Source: Posidonia oceanica (taxonomy: Eukaryota; Streptophyta; Magnoliopsida; Alismatales; Posidoniaceae). From it: a stretch of 64,000 nt of DNA. The stretch is taken from the NCBI GenBank assembly GCA_037176725.1, contig JAZBRS010000026.1, forward strand, positions 148,811,501 through 148,875,500, given 5' to 3'. Made by a program: the position numbers and the translations under genes. Position 1 is the stretch's first letter; every line of letters starts with the position of its first letter. The notes below the pieces were generated by a model. It worked only from the letters and a program-made list of their open reading frames with translations, ran no database searches and was not told the origin of the DNA. Shown here piece after piece: positions 9,693 to 20,500 of the stretch.

Positions 9693-12600
9693 GCTACCCG
9701 TGTGTCCCAATCTATTGAGCCTTCAGCCTTGGAGAGCATGGTAGGGATGATTGCAGAGCCCCAGGTCATTTCTTTTACAAGCGATGAACTACCTCTAGCG
9801 GGGATTAATCACAATCAACCCCTGTTCGTCACAGTTCAGTTCAAAAACTTTCGCATTCCCCTAACACTGGTTGATAATGGGTCAGGCCTTAACGTCTGCC
9901 CCTTGCGTACTGCAACCAAGCTCGGATTCAAAGCCAAGGACATCACGCCAGCCGTGAAGGGAATGACAGCTTTTGACAACACACACCATGACGCTCTAGG
10001 GATCCTGATTATTCCTCTTGCCATCGGTCCGGTCGTCTTCGATGTAGAATTCTATGTCGTCGACTTGAAGCCAAATTTCAATCTTCTGCTTGGGCGCCCT
10101 TGGCTCCACAAGCATCAGGTCCTTCCCTCGACCCTCCATCGGATGATAAAGTACCGTCGTGGCGATGATGTTATTGTCGTCATGGCGGAGAACTTTGAGA
10201 AGGAGCAGATCGAGGCAGTCTCCCCTGTGTCTTCACAAGCTATCTCGTTTGACCTCGAGACTTCTGAAGCTCTATATCGCGTTAATCGGAGCGAGCCGGT
10301 TAACTTCATTCTTGGTCTTGAACGCGTCAACTCCTTGGCCGTTCACAACAACCCCTTTCGAATGGTCGAGAATGTATGTCACAGGTGGGGTTACGTGAAG
10401 GGTACACCACTCGGGCGTCACGGCCAGGGGATCGCAGAGCCGATCGTAGCAGTGGAGCGGAGGAAATCTGAAGGCCTCGGGTACGAACCCAAGCCCAACG
10501 AAGATCACTACCTTCAGCTCAAGGATCAGGAACCTGCCATCCCTAGAGACCTCACTAACTTCACTAGTGCAGGGGTTCTGGGATCAACTGATGATCAAGC
10601 CGCAGTGTCGGCAGAAGACTGGGTCTGCATTAAGGACTATTACTCGGATAAGGAGCAGTCTAGCACAGTAGAGGCAGTCCCAACTGGCAGCAAGGCTCTG
10701 ATCAGCACGGAGGCACCACGGTCAGTCTGTCCGGCTCTCCCTCTAGCAGATATAGCAGACAACTCAGCAGGCTCTGTGGCAGAACTGGCAAGCTTTCACA
10801 CTTTTGCAGCCACATCTGCATTACAAGTACAGGCAGTAGCTCAGAAGTCAGAGACACTCCTTCTGGCAGAATCAGGCAGGCTACCTGCGGTCGCAGTCGC
10901 ATCAGTACCACTGTCCCTCTCTCTGGAAGGACAGTCAGTCAATTCAGTCAGCAGCGCGACTCGGTCTACTTCAGCAGCCGCATCACTGAGAATGCAGTCG
11001 GTGCACGCCGCTTCACATCTTCCTGCCGCGAAACAGCAACTCTCATGGCAGGCCCCCATGGCGTCAGAAGCCGCGCTCTCACAGTCATCACCGGATGCAG
11101 AGGACCAATTGAGCACCACAGTCTCCCGGCCCTTGAGCCCTCAGAAGAGCACCTCTGCCTGCCCTCCACCTGCAACAGTGACCCTGGCAGCATACCCATC
11201 AGTGGCCCCGCTAATCAGTCTGTCTGGATCCCCCACGCCAAAGTTGCCGCTATCAGGCGTGCCCGTGAGCGAGACCATGCAAATTCCAAGGGCAGCAATC
11301 CGTCTTGCAGCCGGGCCAGTGCCGCAGGCCCTCGGCGCCTACTACGTCGACTCACCCTCAGACGAGGAGGAAGGAGTGGCGATAGAAGCCCAGGTCGATT
11401 CATGGATGTTCGACTTAGAGCTACTTTATCAAGAACAACTCAAGTCGATTGCAGAAGACCTGGCAGAGCACCTAGCCGCAGAAAGGAAAGGGAAAGCCAG
11501 GGCTACGGACCCTCCTCTACAAGAAGACCATGCCTCTATCATGGTCCTGGAAGAAGACTCAGCAGTACCAGACCCCCCTAGACCAGATGAACTCATCACT
11601 CTCCAACCAGAAGGCGGGTCTAGGTGGTTTGTGCAACACATGCCTCACTGGGGGAGCATAGCGAGCGGCAATGCCCAGATCAGCCGCCGGTCCGGCATAC
11701 CCTCCACAAGCACACTAGAAGACTCAGAGGAGGAAGCACTAGCAGCACAAACAGCAGCAGCAACAGAGCAGAGAACAGAATCAGCAGCAGAATCATCAGC
11801 AGCCTCAGTAGCAGGGCCATCAGCAGTGTCAGTAGCAGAATTAGCAGAGCAGTCAGTAGAATCGGTCATGCCAGAGCAGACAAAAGAAGTTGCCAGGACA
11901 AAGGTCGCGCACCGAGGCTACAAGAATACTCGAGTGAGCTTGACCATCCTGAAGCGTCACCAGGGCCAAGCAGCGGAACATGTACACTCTTTCAACATCA
12001 CAAATCCTTCTTTTGAGAAAGAGATCCTCTCGGAACTTATTGCTTATGGAGAGGCGGACGATACGGGCGCGGATGAGACTGACGAACCATTGCCTGAGTT
12101 TCGGCCCTATGACGACGACCCAGAAGGCACCAACCTCCATGTTGAAGAAGAAACAGAGGTTGTCAACATCGGCACAGCTGAGGAAGTCAGAGAAGTTCGT
12201 ATCAGTGCCTAGCTGTCCTCCCAGGCTCGAGCAGAGTTCATCGCATTCTTGAAAGAATATGCGGATGTCTTCGCCTGGAGTTTACGAGGATATGGTTGGC
12301 CTTGACATAGAGATAGTGGTGCACAATCTGCCCTTGAACTCGGACGCCAAGCCAGTGAAGCAGAAGCTAAGAAGTTGGCGACCACAGTGGCTGCTCATGA
12401 TCAAAGAAGAGATAATGAAGCAGCTCAGAGTCAATTTCCTCAAGGTCGTCCTTTATCCTGAGTGGCTGGCAAACATTGTACCTGTGCCCAAGAAAGATGG
12501 CCGAGTCCGAATCTGCATCGGCTATAGCGACCTGAACAAGGCGAGTCCCAAGGACGACTTCCCATTGCCTCACATTGACGTCCTAGTCGACAATACAACG

Positions 12601-15440
12601 GGCCACAAGATGCTTTCCTTCATGGATGGCTTTTCCGGATATAATCAGATTAAGATGGCAGAAGAAGACATGGAAAAGACTTCATTCATCACCCCTTGGG
12701 GAGTCTTCTGCTACCAAGTCATGCCGTTCGGTCTCAAGAATGCTGGCGCAACTTATCAGAGGGCCATGACTGCCCTGTTCCACGACCTCATGCACCAAGA
12801 AGTGGAGGTTTATGTAGACGACATGATTGCTAAAACCAGAGAGCCTGAAGATCATCTTGCTTGTCTAAAAAAGCTCTTTGACCGTCTACGGAAGTACAAG
12901 TTGCGCCTGAACCCCAACAAGTGTGTATTCGGGGTGTCTTCTGGCAAACTGCTCGGCTACATTGTTAGCCAAAGGGGGATTGAGGTGGACCCGATGAAGG
13001 CAAAAGCCATCGTGGACATGCCACCCCCCAGAACTGAAAAGGAGGTTCGAGGTCTGCTTGGGCGTTTACAATACATCAGTCGCTTCATTGCACAGCCTAC
13101 GCCCATCTGTGAACCCATATTCAAGCTCCTGAGGAAGAATGCACAAATCGACTGGAGCGAGGAGTGCCAGACTGCATTTGCCAAGATCAAGCAGCTGTTG
13201 GTCAAGCCTCCTGTCCTGGTTCCTCCCACACCAGGGAGGCCTTTGCTTCTCTACCTTTCTACTACACAGCATTCCATGGGCGCCGTCTTGGGCCAACATG
13301 ACGAATCTGGTAGAAAGGAGCGTGCCATCTATTACCTGAGCAAGAAGTTTAATGAATGCGAGGCCAGGTACAGCACAATAGAGAAGACCTGCTTATCCCT
13401 TGTCTGGGCTGCACAGAAACTAAGCCACTATATGATGGCATACCCAGTTCAGCTCTTGTGCCGGCATGACCCCATCAAGTTTCTCTTTCAAAAGCCGACC
13501 ATGGTAGGTAGATGTGCTAAGTGGCAGGTGTTATTGTCTCAGTACGACATCACCTTTGTCACACAGAAATCCATAAAGGGCCAGGCCATGGCAGACCATC
13601 TTGCTGATCTCCCTCTGCTTGAATACCAACCCCTCCAGACGCAGTTCCCTAACGAGGACATCCTCTTTGCGATGGAGGGCTCTGAGGAGAGAGATCCTGA
13701 AGAACAAGAGGAATGGCAGCTCTACTTTGATGGCGCTGTCAACAAAAAGGGTCGAGGCATAGGCGCAGTGCTGACCACGTCCCAAGGACAGATGATTCCT
13801 TTCGCGAGGAAGCTGACTTTCACCTGCACAAACAATGAAGCGGAATATGAAGCATGGCATCCTGGGATTGAAAGTCGCCCTCGAGCATAAGGCACAAAAG
13901 CTGCATGTGCACGGCGATGCCATAGCTGGTGATTTCACAAGTGAATGGGCGACTAGAAGACAAAAGATCCCAAACTTGTGCCATATCACGAACACCTGCT
14001 GAGGCTGATGGAAGAATTTAAGAGCATCTACTTCACATATATGAACAGAGCAAAAAACACGTACACAGACGCGCTAGCAACTTTGGCATCCTGCTCAGTA
14101 TACCCGAAGACAGTACAGTAGATGTATCAGTTACCTGCATAGAGCAGCCTGCACATTGCATGAACATAGAAGAGGCAGATTCAGCAGAGGAGCAGCCCTG
14201 GTATCAAGACATAAAAACTTTCCTGGAGTCTGGCAGCTTTCCTCCTGATACTGCGGCAGCAGACAGGAGAACTCTGACGCGTCTAGCATCAAAGTATGTG
14301 TTGGGGGCTGGGCAGCTATACAGAAGATCATATAACCAGATGCTACTGCGCTGCCTGGACAAATCAGAGGCTGACACGCTGATGCTTCAAGTGCATGCAG
14401 GGACCTATGGCCCGCACATGAACGGCGTCCTCCTGGCTAAGAAGATCATGCTCCAAGGATATTTCTGGCAGACCATGGAAGCAGACTGCTACCGGTTTGT
14501 GCGTAAATGCCACAACTGCCAGACCCATGGTAACTTCATTAGGGCCCCCCCACAACAGCTGCATAACCTGTCATCGCCATGACCTTTCTCCACCTGGGGG
14601 ATCGATGTCATTGGCGCCATCCACCATGCTGCTTCAAATGGTCATCGCTACATTCTGGTAGCGATCGATTACTTTACCAAGTGGGTGGAAGCGGCCTCTT
14701 ATAAGACAGTCACCGCTGTGGCAACAGAAAAATTTATCAGGAACAATATCGTTGCCCGATATGAGGTCCTGCACTCTGTCATCTCTGATAATGGCACAAA
14801 CTTCATTGCCAAAAGGACCGAGGAATACCTGCAGAGTCTCAAGATCAAGCATCATAGATCCTCGCCCTATCGGCCACAGATGAATGGAGCAGTGGAGTCT
14901 GCAAACAAGAACATCGTTAAAATCCTGAAGAAGATGGCAGAAACCCACAAGGATTGGCATGACAAGCTCCCGTACGCGCTCTGGGCATATAGGACATCAA
15001 TCCAGACCTCGACAGGAGCCACCCCGTACTCTCTGGTGTATGGCATGGAAGTGGTGTTACCTGTCGAAGTAGAGATCCCCTCATTGCGGATCCTACGAGA
15101 AGCTAAGTTGAAAGAGACAGAATGGGTCGAAGACCGCTGCATCCAACTGAATCTGATTGATGAGCATAGACTACAAGCTATGCACAATGCTCACTGTTAC
15201 CAGAAGTGGATGGCTAGAGCGTTCTTGAAGAAGGTCCAGTCCAGAAACTTTCGGCCAGGAGATCTCGTTCTGCGCGCCATTCATTTACCTGACGGTCGAG
15301 GCAAATTCCGACCTAACTGGCGTGGCCCCTTTGTGGTTAAGCAGATCTTCTCGGGTGGCGCTGTAACTCTTCAGGACATGGACCAGGTCGAGCAGTCTGA
15401 GCCGTTCAACTTGTGCTACCTCAAGAAATACTATCAATAG
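9693..15440 (+). pseudogene. pol: protease-RT-RNase H-integrase polyprotein of A1, broken
   Basis: It is in frame with gag after the TAG at 9690-9692. The aspartic protease motif DNGSG is at 9873-9887. A long Ser/Ala/Glu-rich linker (about 10540-12000) separates protease from RT. A TAG at 12210-12212 and an extra T near 12282 break the join to RT. RT spans about 12450-13060 with YVDD at 12811-12822, but the usual CIDYRDLNK reads CIGYSDLNK, losing a conserved Asp and Arg. A degenerate first RNase H (YLSTTQHSMGAVL, no catalytic Asp) is followed by a second with LYFDGAV (Asp at 13729) and NNEAEYEA, frameshifted near 13855. Integrase has a zinc finger ending CHNC, a TGA at 14580-14582, then core motifs SDNGTNF and NGAVES, ending YLKKYYQ. 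Confidence 0.9.
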
Positions 15441-16803
15441 CCTAGAGCAGTCATCGTAGATCATTCTCCTTCATCCCACCTCTTGTACTCCCACCCTTTG
15501 CACGCTTTCGCCCCTTTTCTCGTCCCACTTCCCCTGCTTTTGCCCCTGTGCACCTTCATACACCACTTTGCTCTATCTTCTCCTGCATTCCCGTGCGTTC
15601 CGTCCCTTATCATCGTCATCGTCATTCTCTCAAATCATGCATTGCATATTGTCCGGTGATAAAAACCGGATGTGCTTGCCTGCTGCGGAAGGAGCCTCCC
15701 GACCTCACCTGACACTACTTAGATACCCTAGCTAGTGAGGGAGCCACCACTCAGTGAGCACGGGCGAAATGCCCAAACACCTAAGGACTTACACTCCTGG
15801 AAAATGCTAGCCAAAAGAGAACACATGTCTAAGCCTGGAAACACAAGAAAAGAAAGAAAGAGAAAGCCAAAGTTCATACCACAAAGATCCTGGCCCCCAT
15901 GTCTCAGAAGCCAGGCACCCACTTCCTCTAGGGTAGGGATAGCGGAGACCTGCAAGCCAAAAAAAGAGAAGAAGAGAAAAGAAGAAAAGAAACACAAAAA
16001 AAAACAAAAAAAAAACAAACAAAAAAACAAACAACAAAAAAGAAGAAGAGAATGATAGAAAAGAAAAAAAGGAAAAAGCAAAAATCAACTCCAAAAAACG
16101 AAGGCAAGCAGAGTAATCCCGCACCTTTCACCTACCCCGGGGAAGACTCAAAATTCAAGCCAGGTCCTCCTTGTCTCCAAGATAGGACTGAGGGGAGCCC
16201 TGCACACCTACATAGAAGCAAGAAAGACAAGAAAGAGGAAAAGAGTAAGTGTAAGTCCTTAAGAGTTTGGTATGTAGCCCGTCCTCTCTACACCACCACC
16301 AAACATCACCAGCACCCTTTCCTGGAGTGCCACCAACAAGTGAGGAATCTGAGTAGAGTCCAGTGAATCAGGGACCGCTCCATTCCTAAGACAGCAGGCA
16401 CTAAAGCATTCCGTATGCTGAGGGCGAACCACTCCAATCATTGATCATGCATACACCTGCATTTCCGACCATCTCATCCCCCCTTTAATCATTCTACCTT
16501 GCAAGATCTGCTCTGGTACTGAGACAGTATTCCTACTCAGCACGCGTTGGCATCGTCGAGCTGCACTGGTCCAGGACTCCTGCCAGTCCCTGCCCCCGTG
16601 CCAACAGAATCCCCTACTTATATGTGCTTAATTGCCATGCTCTGAATGTTTACTGCTAAATATGTTGAACTGCTTTACCAGTCTTAGGATCTACTTACAG
16701 TCAATGATTATGTACTAGAAGGAAGTCTGATGATCTACAGTCTTGGTAACAGGTACTTGAAGATCCCGCAGCAGCTATCTGCCTACATTCTGCGATCTGC
16801 GCA
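15441..16803 (+). other. Spacer between pol and the DUF7745-like ORF in A1
   Basis: It holds a C/T-rich part (15470-15620), a conserved block around AGCCTCCCGACCTCACCTGACACTACTTAG, an A/G tract (about 15955-16110; T/C-rich in the matching minus-strand spacer of B at 28200-28530) and non-repetitive sequence up to the next ATG. Open frames across the A/G tract are lysine-rich by composition only and are not genes. An intron or a separate transcript start for the downstream ORF is possible but not shown. Confidence 0.6.
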
Positions 16804-17516
16804 ATGGGTTTCCCTACTCTGGTGACCCCAGCACACTACTCGGAGACCCTGCGAGAATGGATTGGCAAGCTCACCCAAGAAGACTGCAAAAAGCTACGCT
16901 TATGGGGCATTCCAACCAAGCTGCTGAAGGCCGCTGATGTAGAAGTAAGCCGCCATCTTTTGTGTGCCGCCGCAAGGTTCTGGAAATCGGCACACCACGT
17001 CTTTCGCTTTGGCAGAACTGAACTGACACCCACGCTGGAAGAAGTTTGTCGGATCTGCGGCTTCTCCAAGATCATGGGGCTGCCTATCTTCATGAGGCGT
17101 GACGGATACCTCGGCTCCCTACTCGAAGTTGCCAACAAAGACTGATCTGCACCAGCGGGCCTGAACCCCTGCTTCGCCTAGCGCACTTTGATGACGTCGT
17201 GAAAAAGCGCGTCGAACTCGGAGATGAGCTGTGGCTCCAAGGGTTTGTTATCCGTTTCCTAGGCAAGCTGATCTTTACTCATGGCCGACTGACAGTGGCC
17301 ATCGAGGTTGCGGAAATAGCACTTGCTGTGGTGACCCGGCAGATAGACCTGGCACTGGTTGTTCTGGTAGAAACATACCGCGGGCTGGACCGCATCTCAC
17401 ATCACTGCCGCCACTTCCATGACTGCGGGGCACTTATACAAGTCTGGCTAGCCGCCCACTTTGAGATGGACCTTCTGCGCCCCCAGGTGCATGCTTTTGA
17501 AGCCTATTGCAGCAGC
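16804..17516 (+). pseudogene. DUF7745 / plant-mobile-domain-like ORF of A1, 5' part, split by insertion of B
   Basis: It starts MGFPTLVTPAH and matches the ORF at 26349-27551 (minus) of B. Visible motifs are RLWGIPTKLLKAADVEV, ARFWKSAHHVFRF and TELTPTLEEVCRICGFS, then LAVVTRQIDLALVVLVETYRGL and CGALIQVWLAAHFEMD. These resemble the plant DUF7745 and plant mobile domain families; the role of the domain is unknown. A small deletion and frameshift near 17115-17150 had already broken it. The frame then ends exactly at EAYCSS, where the LTR of B begins; the rest resumes at 45057. It lies in sense orientation downstream of integrase. Confidence 0.75.
17512..17516. repeat. Target site duplication of B, left copy
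   Basis: GCAGC directly precedes the left LTR end of B. The same five bases follow the right LTR end at 45052-45056. A five-base duplication is usual for Ty3/gypsy integrase. The A1 reading frame is continuous when B and one copy of the five bases are left out. Confidence 0.95.
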
Positions 17517-20500
17517 TGTAGCGATCCCGATCGGAATCAGGCTCGCTGTATCTAGTGGCGATTGGATCCGAGGAAGAGGCTCAACTCGAAAATGCTCAAA
17601 ATCGAGGAGAAAAAAGGAAAGATAAGACAAATCAGAGTTGCCACCACGTCTATTAACGGAAGACGAGGAAAACCGGGGTAATGCATGAATTAATGCGCAA
17701 AACCGAGCAAGAAATGCAAAGCAAAGCAATGCAAAAGAAAACAAATGCAAACAAATGCAAATGAGATGACTCTGGCCTAGGATAAAGGCAGTATGGTCAT
17801 TACGGGCCGAAAGACAGGGTAAGGACTCCTGTTACGTGCGGGGAAGGTGTTAGGCACCCCCGACACGCCCGAGAATCGGTCTTTCTAGGCTTACGCTCGC
17901 ATACGCAGGGAAATGCAGGATTGAATGCCTATGTGCCTATAAGTGCCTGAATGAATGCTCAAGGTGTGCTCTAAGTGGGAAGAAACAAAGCAAGGAAGTA
18001 AACATGCTCTCTAAGTGCTCAGCTACGCTATCTGTGTTCCGAATTAGGCGAAACCTAGCTCGTGAGAACTCCAGGCAGTAAGCATCACAGCCCTATATGC
18101 AAATGCAGGCGAAAAAGCGAAACTGCGAGAAAACCACGCAATGCAATCGACATGCAAGGGAAAACGGCGCAAAACACGCAAAACGAGGTGAGAAATGAGC
18201 AACGCATGCAAAACGATGCAAAAGAGCGAAAACGGCGCGCAAAACAAACGAGAAAGCAAGACAGCACGCAAAACGAGACAAGAGAGCAAAGGGGCACGTA
18301 AAACGAGACGAGAAAACAGAAAGACATGCAAAACGGAGCGAAAGAATAAAACCGGCATGCAAAACGAGCGAGAAAGCGAGGCAGCACGCAAAACAAGGCA
18401 AGAAAACAGAAGGGCACGCAAAACGGTGTCAAAACGAGAGCAGGCACGCGAAACGGTGCAAAACAGCAAAGCAAAAACCTCGGAAAAGCCATGAGAATGC
18501 AAGAATACAGGAAAAGATTAGAAGGGGCCAAAGGGGAGGCAAGACAACGTGTGTGTAAGAACAGACGTCGTTTAGGACCACTCCGAGTAGGTGTGAAGAC
18601 CTACGGAGGGGAGAGTGTACAAACGGAGGGATTACCACCTCTTTGTGACTGTTTCCCGCTAAACCGTTCCACGGTGTGTCTCGCATGCTGCCCAAAGCTC
18701 GCGATGCGATCGGATCGTGGGAAAGGGGGAAGAAAGTCACATAAAGTGGCAAATCCAGGGAGAACGCAACACAAAACACACGGGGAAACGCAAAACGAGG
18801 ATTTGAATAGACAAGCAGAAAGGGGAAGTCCTATTCTACATGCTCAAAGAGACAGAAAGCGAAAATAAGGAAAACTGTGCAAATGGCATGCAAATGAATG
18901 CAATGTAGGGGTTCAGGAGGACATACCTGGAGATCCGGGAGCCTAATCTGAAATCTGCCTGGTCCATGCTGAAGAGCGCTTCGCTGCGGTCGCCTGGGCA
19001 GCTTACTTGAGAAGGTCCAACGGCCGGATTGGAAGATATTGCAGCTTCAAGGCAAAAGGGCCAGAACAAGGGAGAAGAACAGATCTAGGTGTTCAGGAGG
19101 TCCTAGGGATGTGCAAAAGGGTCCTCCCAAGTGAAAGGGAGCTAAAAGTGCTTGGTGTGTGCAAAAAGATGCTAGAATACAAGACTAAATGAATGCAGGA
19201 TGCATGCAAAAGCAAGAAAAAGCAAAGAGAAGTAACTTGGGAAAAACCAGGAGTTCAGAAAGCATTTTGAAAAAGAAAGGGGCTAAAAATGCAAATTTTC
19301 CAAAAAACAAGGGGTCCACAGGGAAGGGCTTTGAAAACAGGAGAGAGCAGGGCTTCGTTTTGTAGAAAACTAGGCTCAGAAGGCTGTTTTAAAAAGAGGG
19401 TATGCTTTAGGAGAGGTTTTGAAACCAAAAAGAAGTCAGAGTGCAATTTTAAAAAAAAACTAGGGTCTAAAATGCAATTTTTCCAGAAAACAAAGTTCCA
19501 GGGAGTCTGGGAATACTAGTGGAGAGTCTGCATGAAATTTGGTAGGCATAGGAGCTAGAATGCAACCTAGGGGCAAAATGGTCTTTTTACATGGTTTTTT
19601 GAAAGATGCAAGGTCCTATGTGTGATTTTGAAATTATGCAGGGGCTAAAAATGCAATTTAATATGGAAAGTATATTCTGAAAATCAAGGAACAGGACTGC
19701 AGTGTAATTTTTGAAAAATGCAGGGTTGAAAATGCAATTTAATAAGCTAAAATACATGCAACACAGTTACTGTCCATTTAAAATGGACCTAACTGCAAAA
19801 ATGCAAAACTAGAAGGTAAAATATGCAATGCAGTATGCAAAAATCGAAAATAAAAGTTAAGTTCTACAGTGTATGGACCTATATGCAAAAACAGTAAAAT
19901 GCAAGGACTCAGACTGCAATATTATATGGTAAAAATGATGCATTTAAATGATCTGATTTAATGCAGGACCTATGTGCAAAAATCGAAAACTGAGGGACTA
20001 TAATGCAAAATATTATAACTGAAATGCACAGTAACAGGACCAGAAGGCAAATACGAGAAAGCATGAACATATTAAGCAATTTATCATGGTTTTTAATTAA
20101 AAACTAAGCGTATTAAATGGAATAAGGACTGAAACGCAAAGCTGAAAAAAACTTAAGACAGGTATGCAATATTAACACCGAAACCATATAACTAGAAAAA
20201 TAAATAAACAGTGTTCTGCCGGTAGTGGCTGGCACTGTAGCAAGATGCCACCGGAGCTCAGCACCGCCTGCACAGGGAGCTTGTGGAGGCGCAGTTCGGC
20301 GGAGGTTGGAGCTGATGTCTGTGCGGAGCTCCGGAGACCGTCGGGGCGTCGTTCTGTCGTCCGGAGCATCGGGTGGACAGGAGGTCGGCGCCAGAGAAGA
20401 CACTCTGTCCGGCGAGTCGCGATCGGAGCAGGAGGGCTGGAAAGTTGCTTCTGATGGGCGGGAAAGCAGCAGAGGAAGGAGAGAGAGAGGAGGAGGCCAG

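Noticed and set aside
15735..16131. Lysine-rich and phenylalanine-rich frames beside pol (also 63108-63513 and 28266-28693)
   Set aside because: They are direct translations of the A/G or T/C tract in the spacer and change between copies by tract length.
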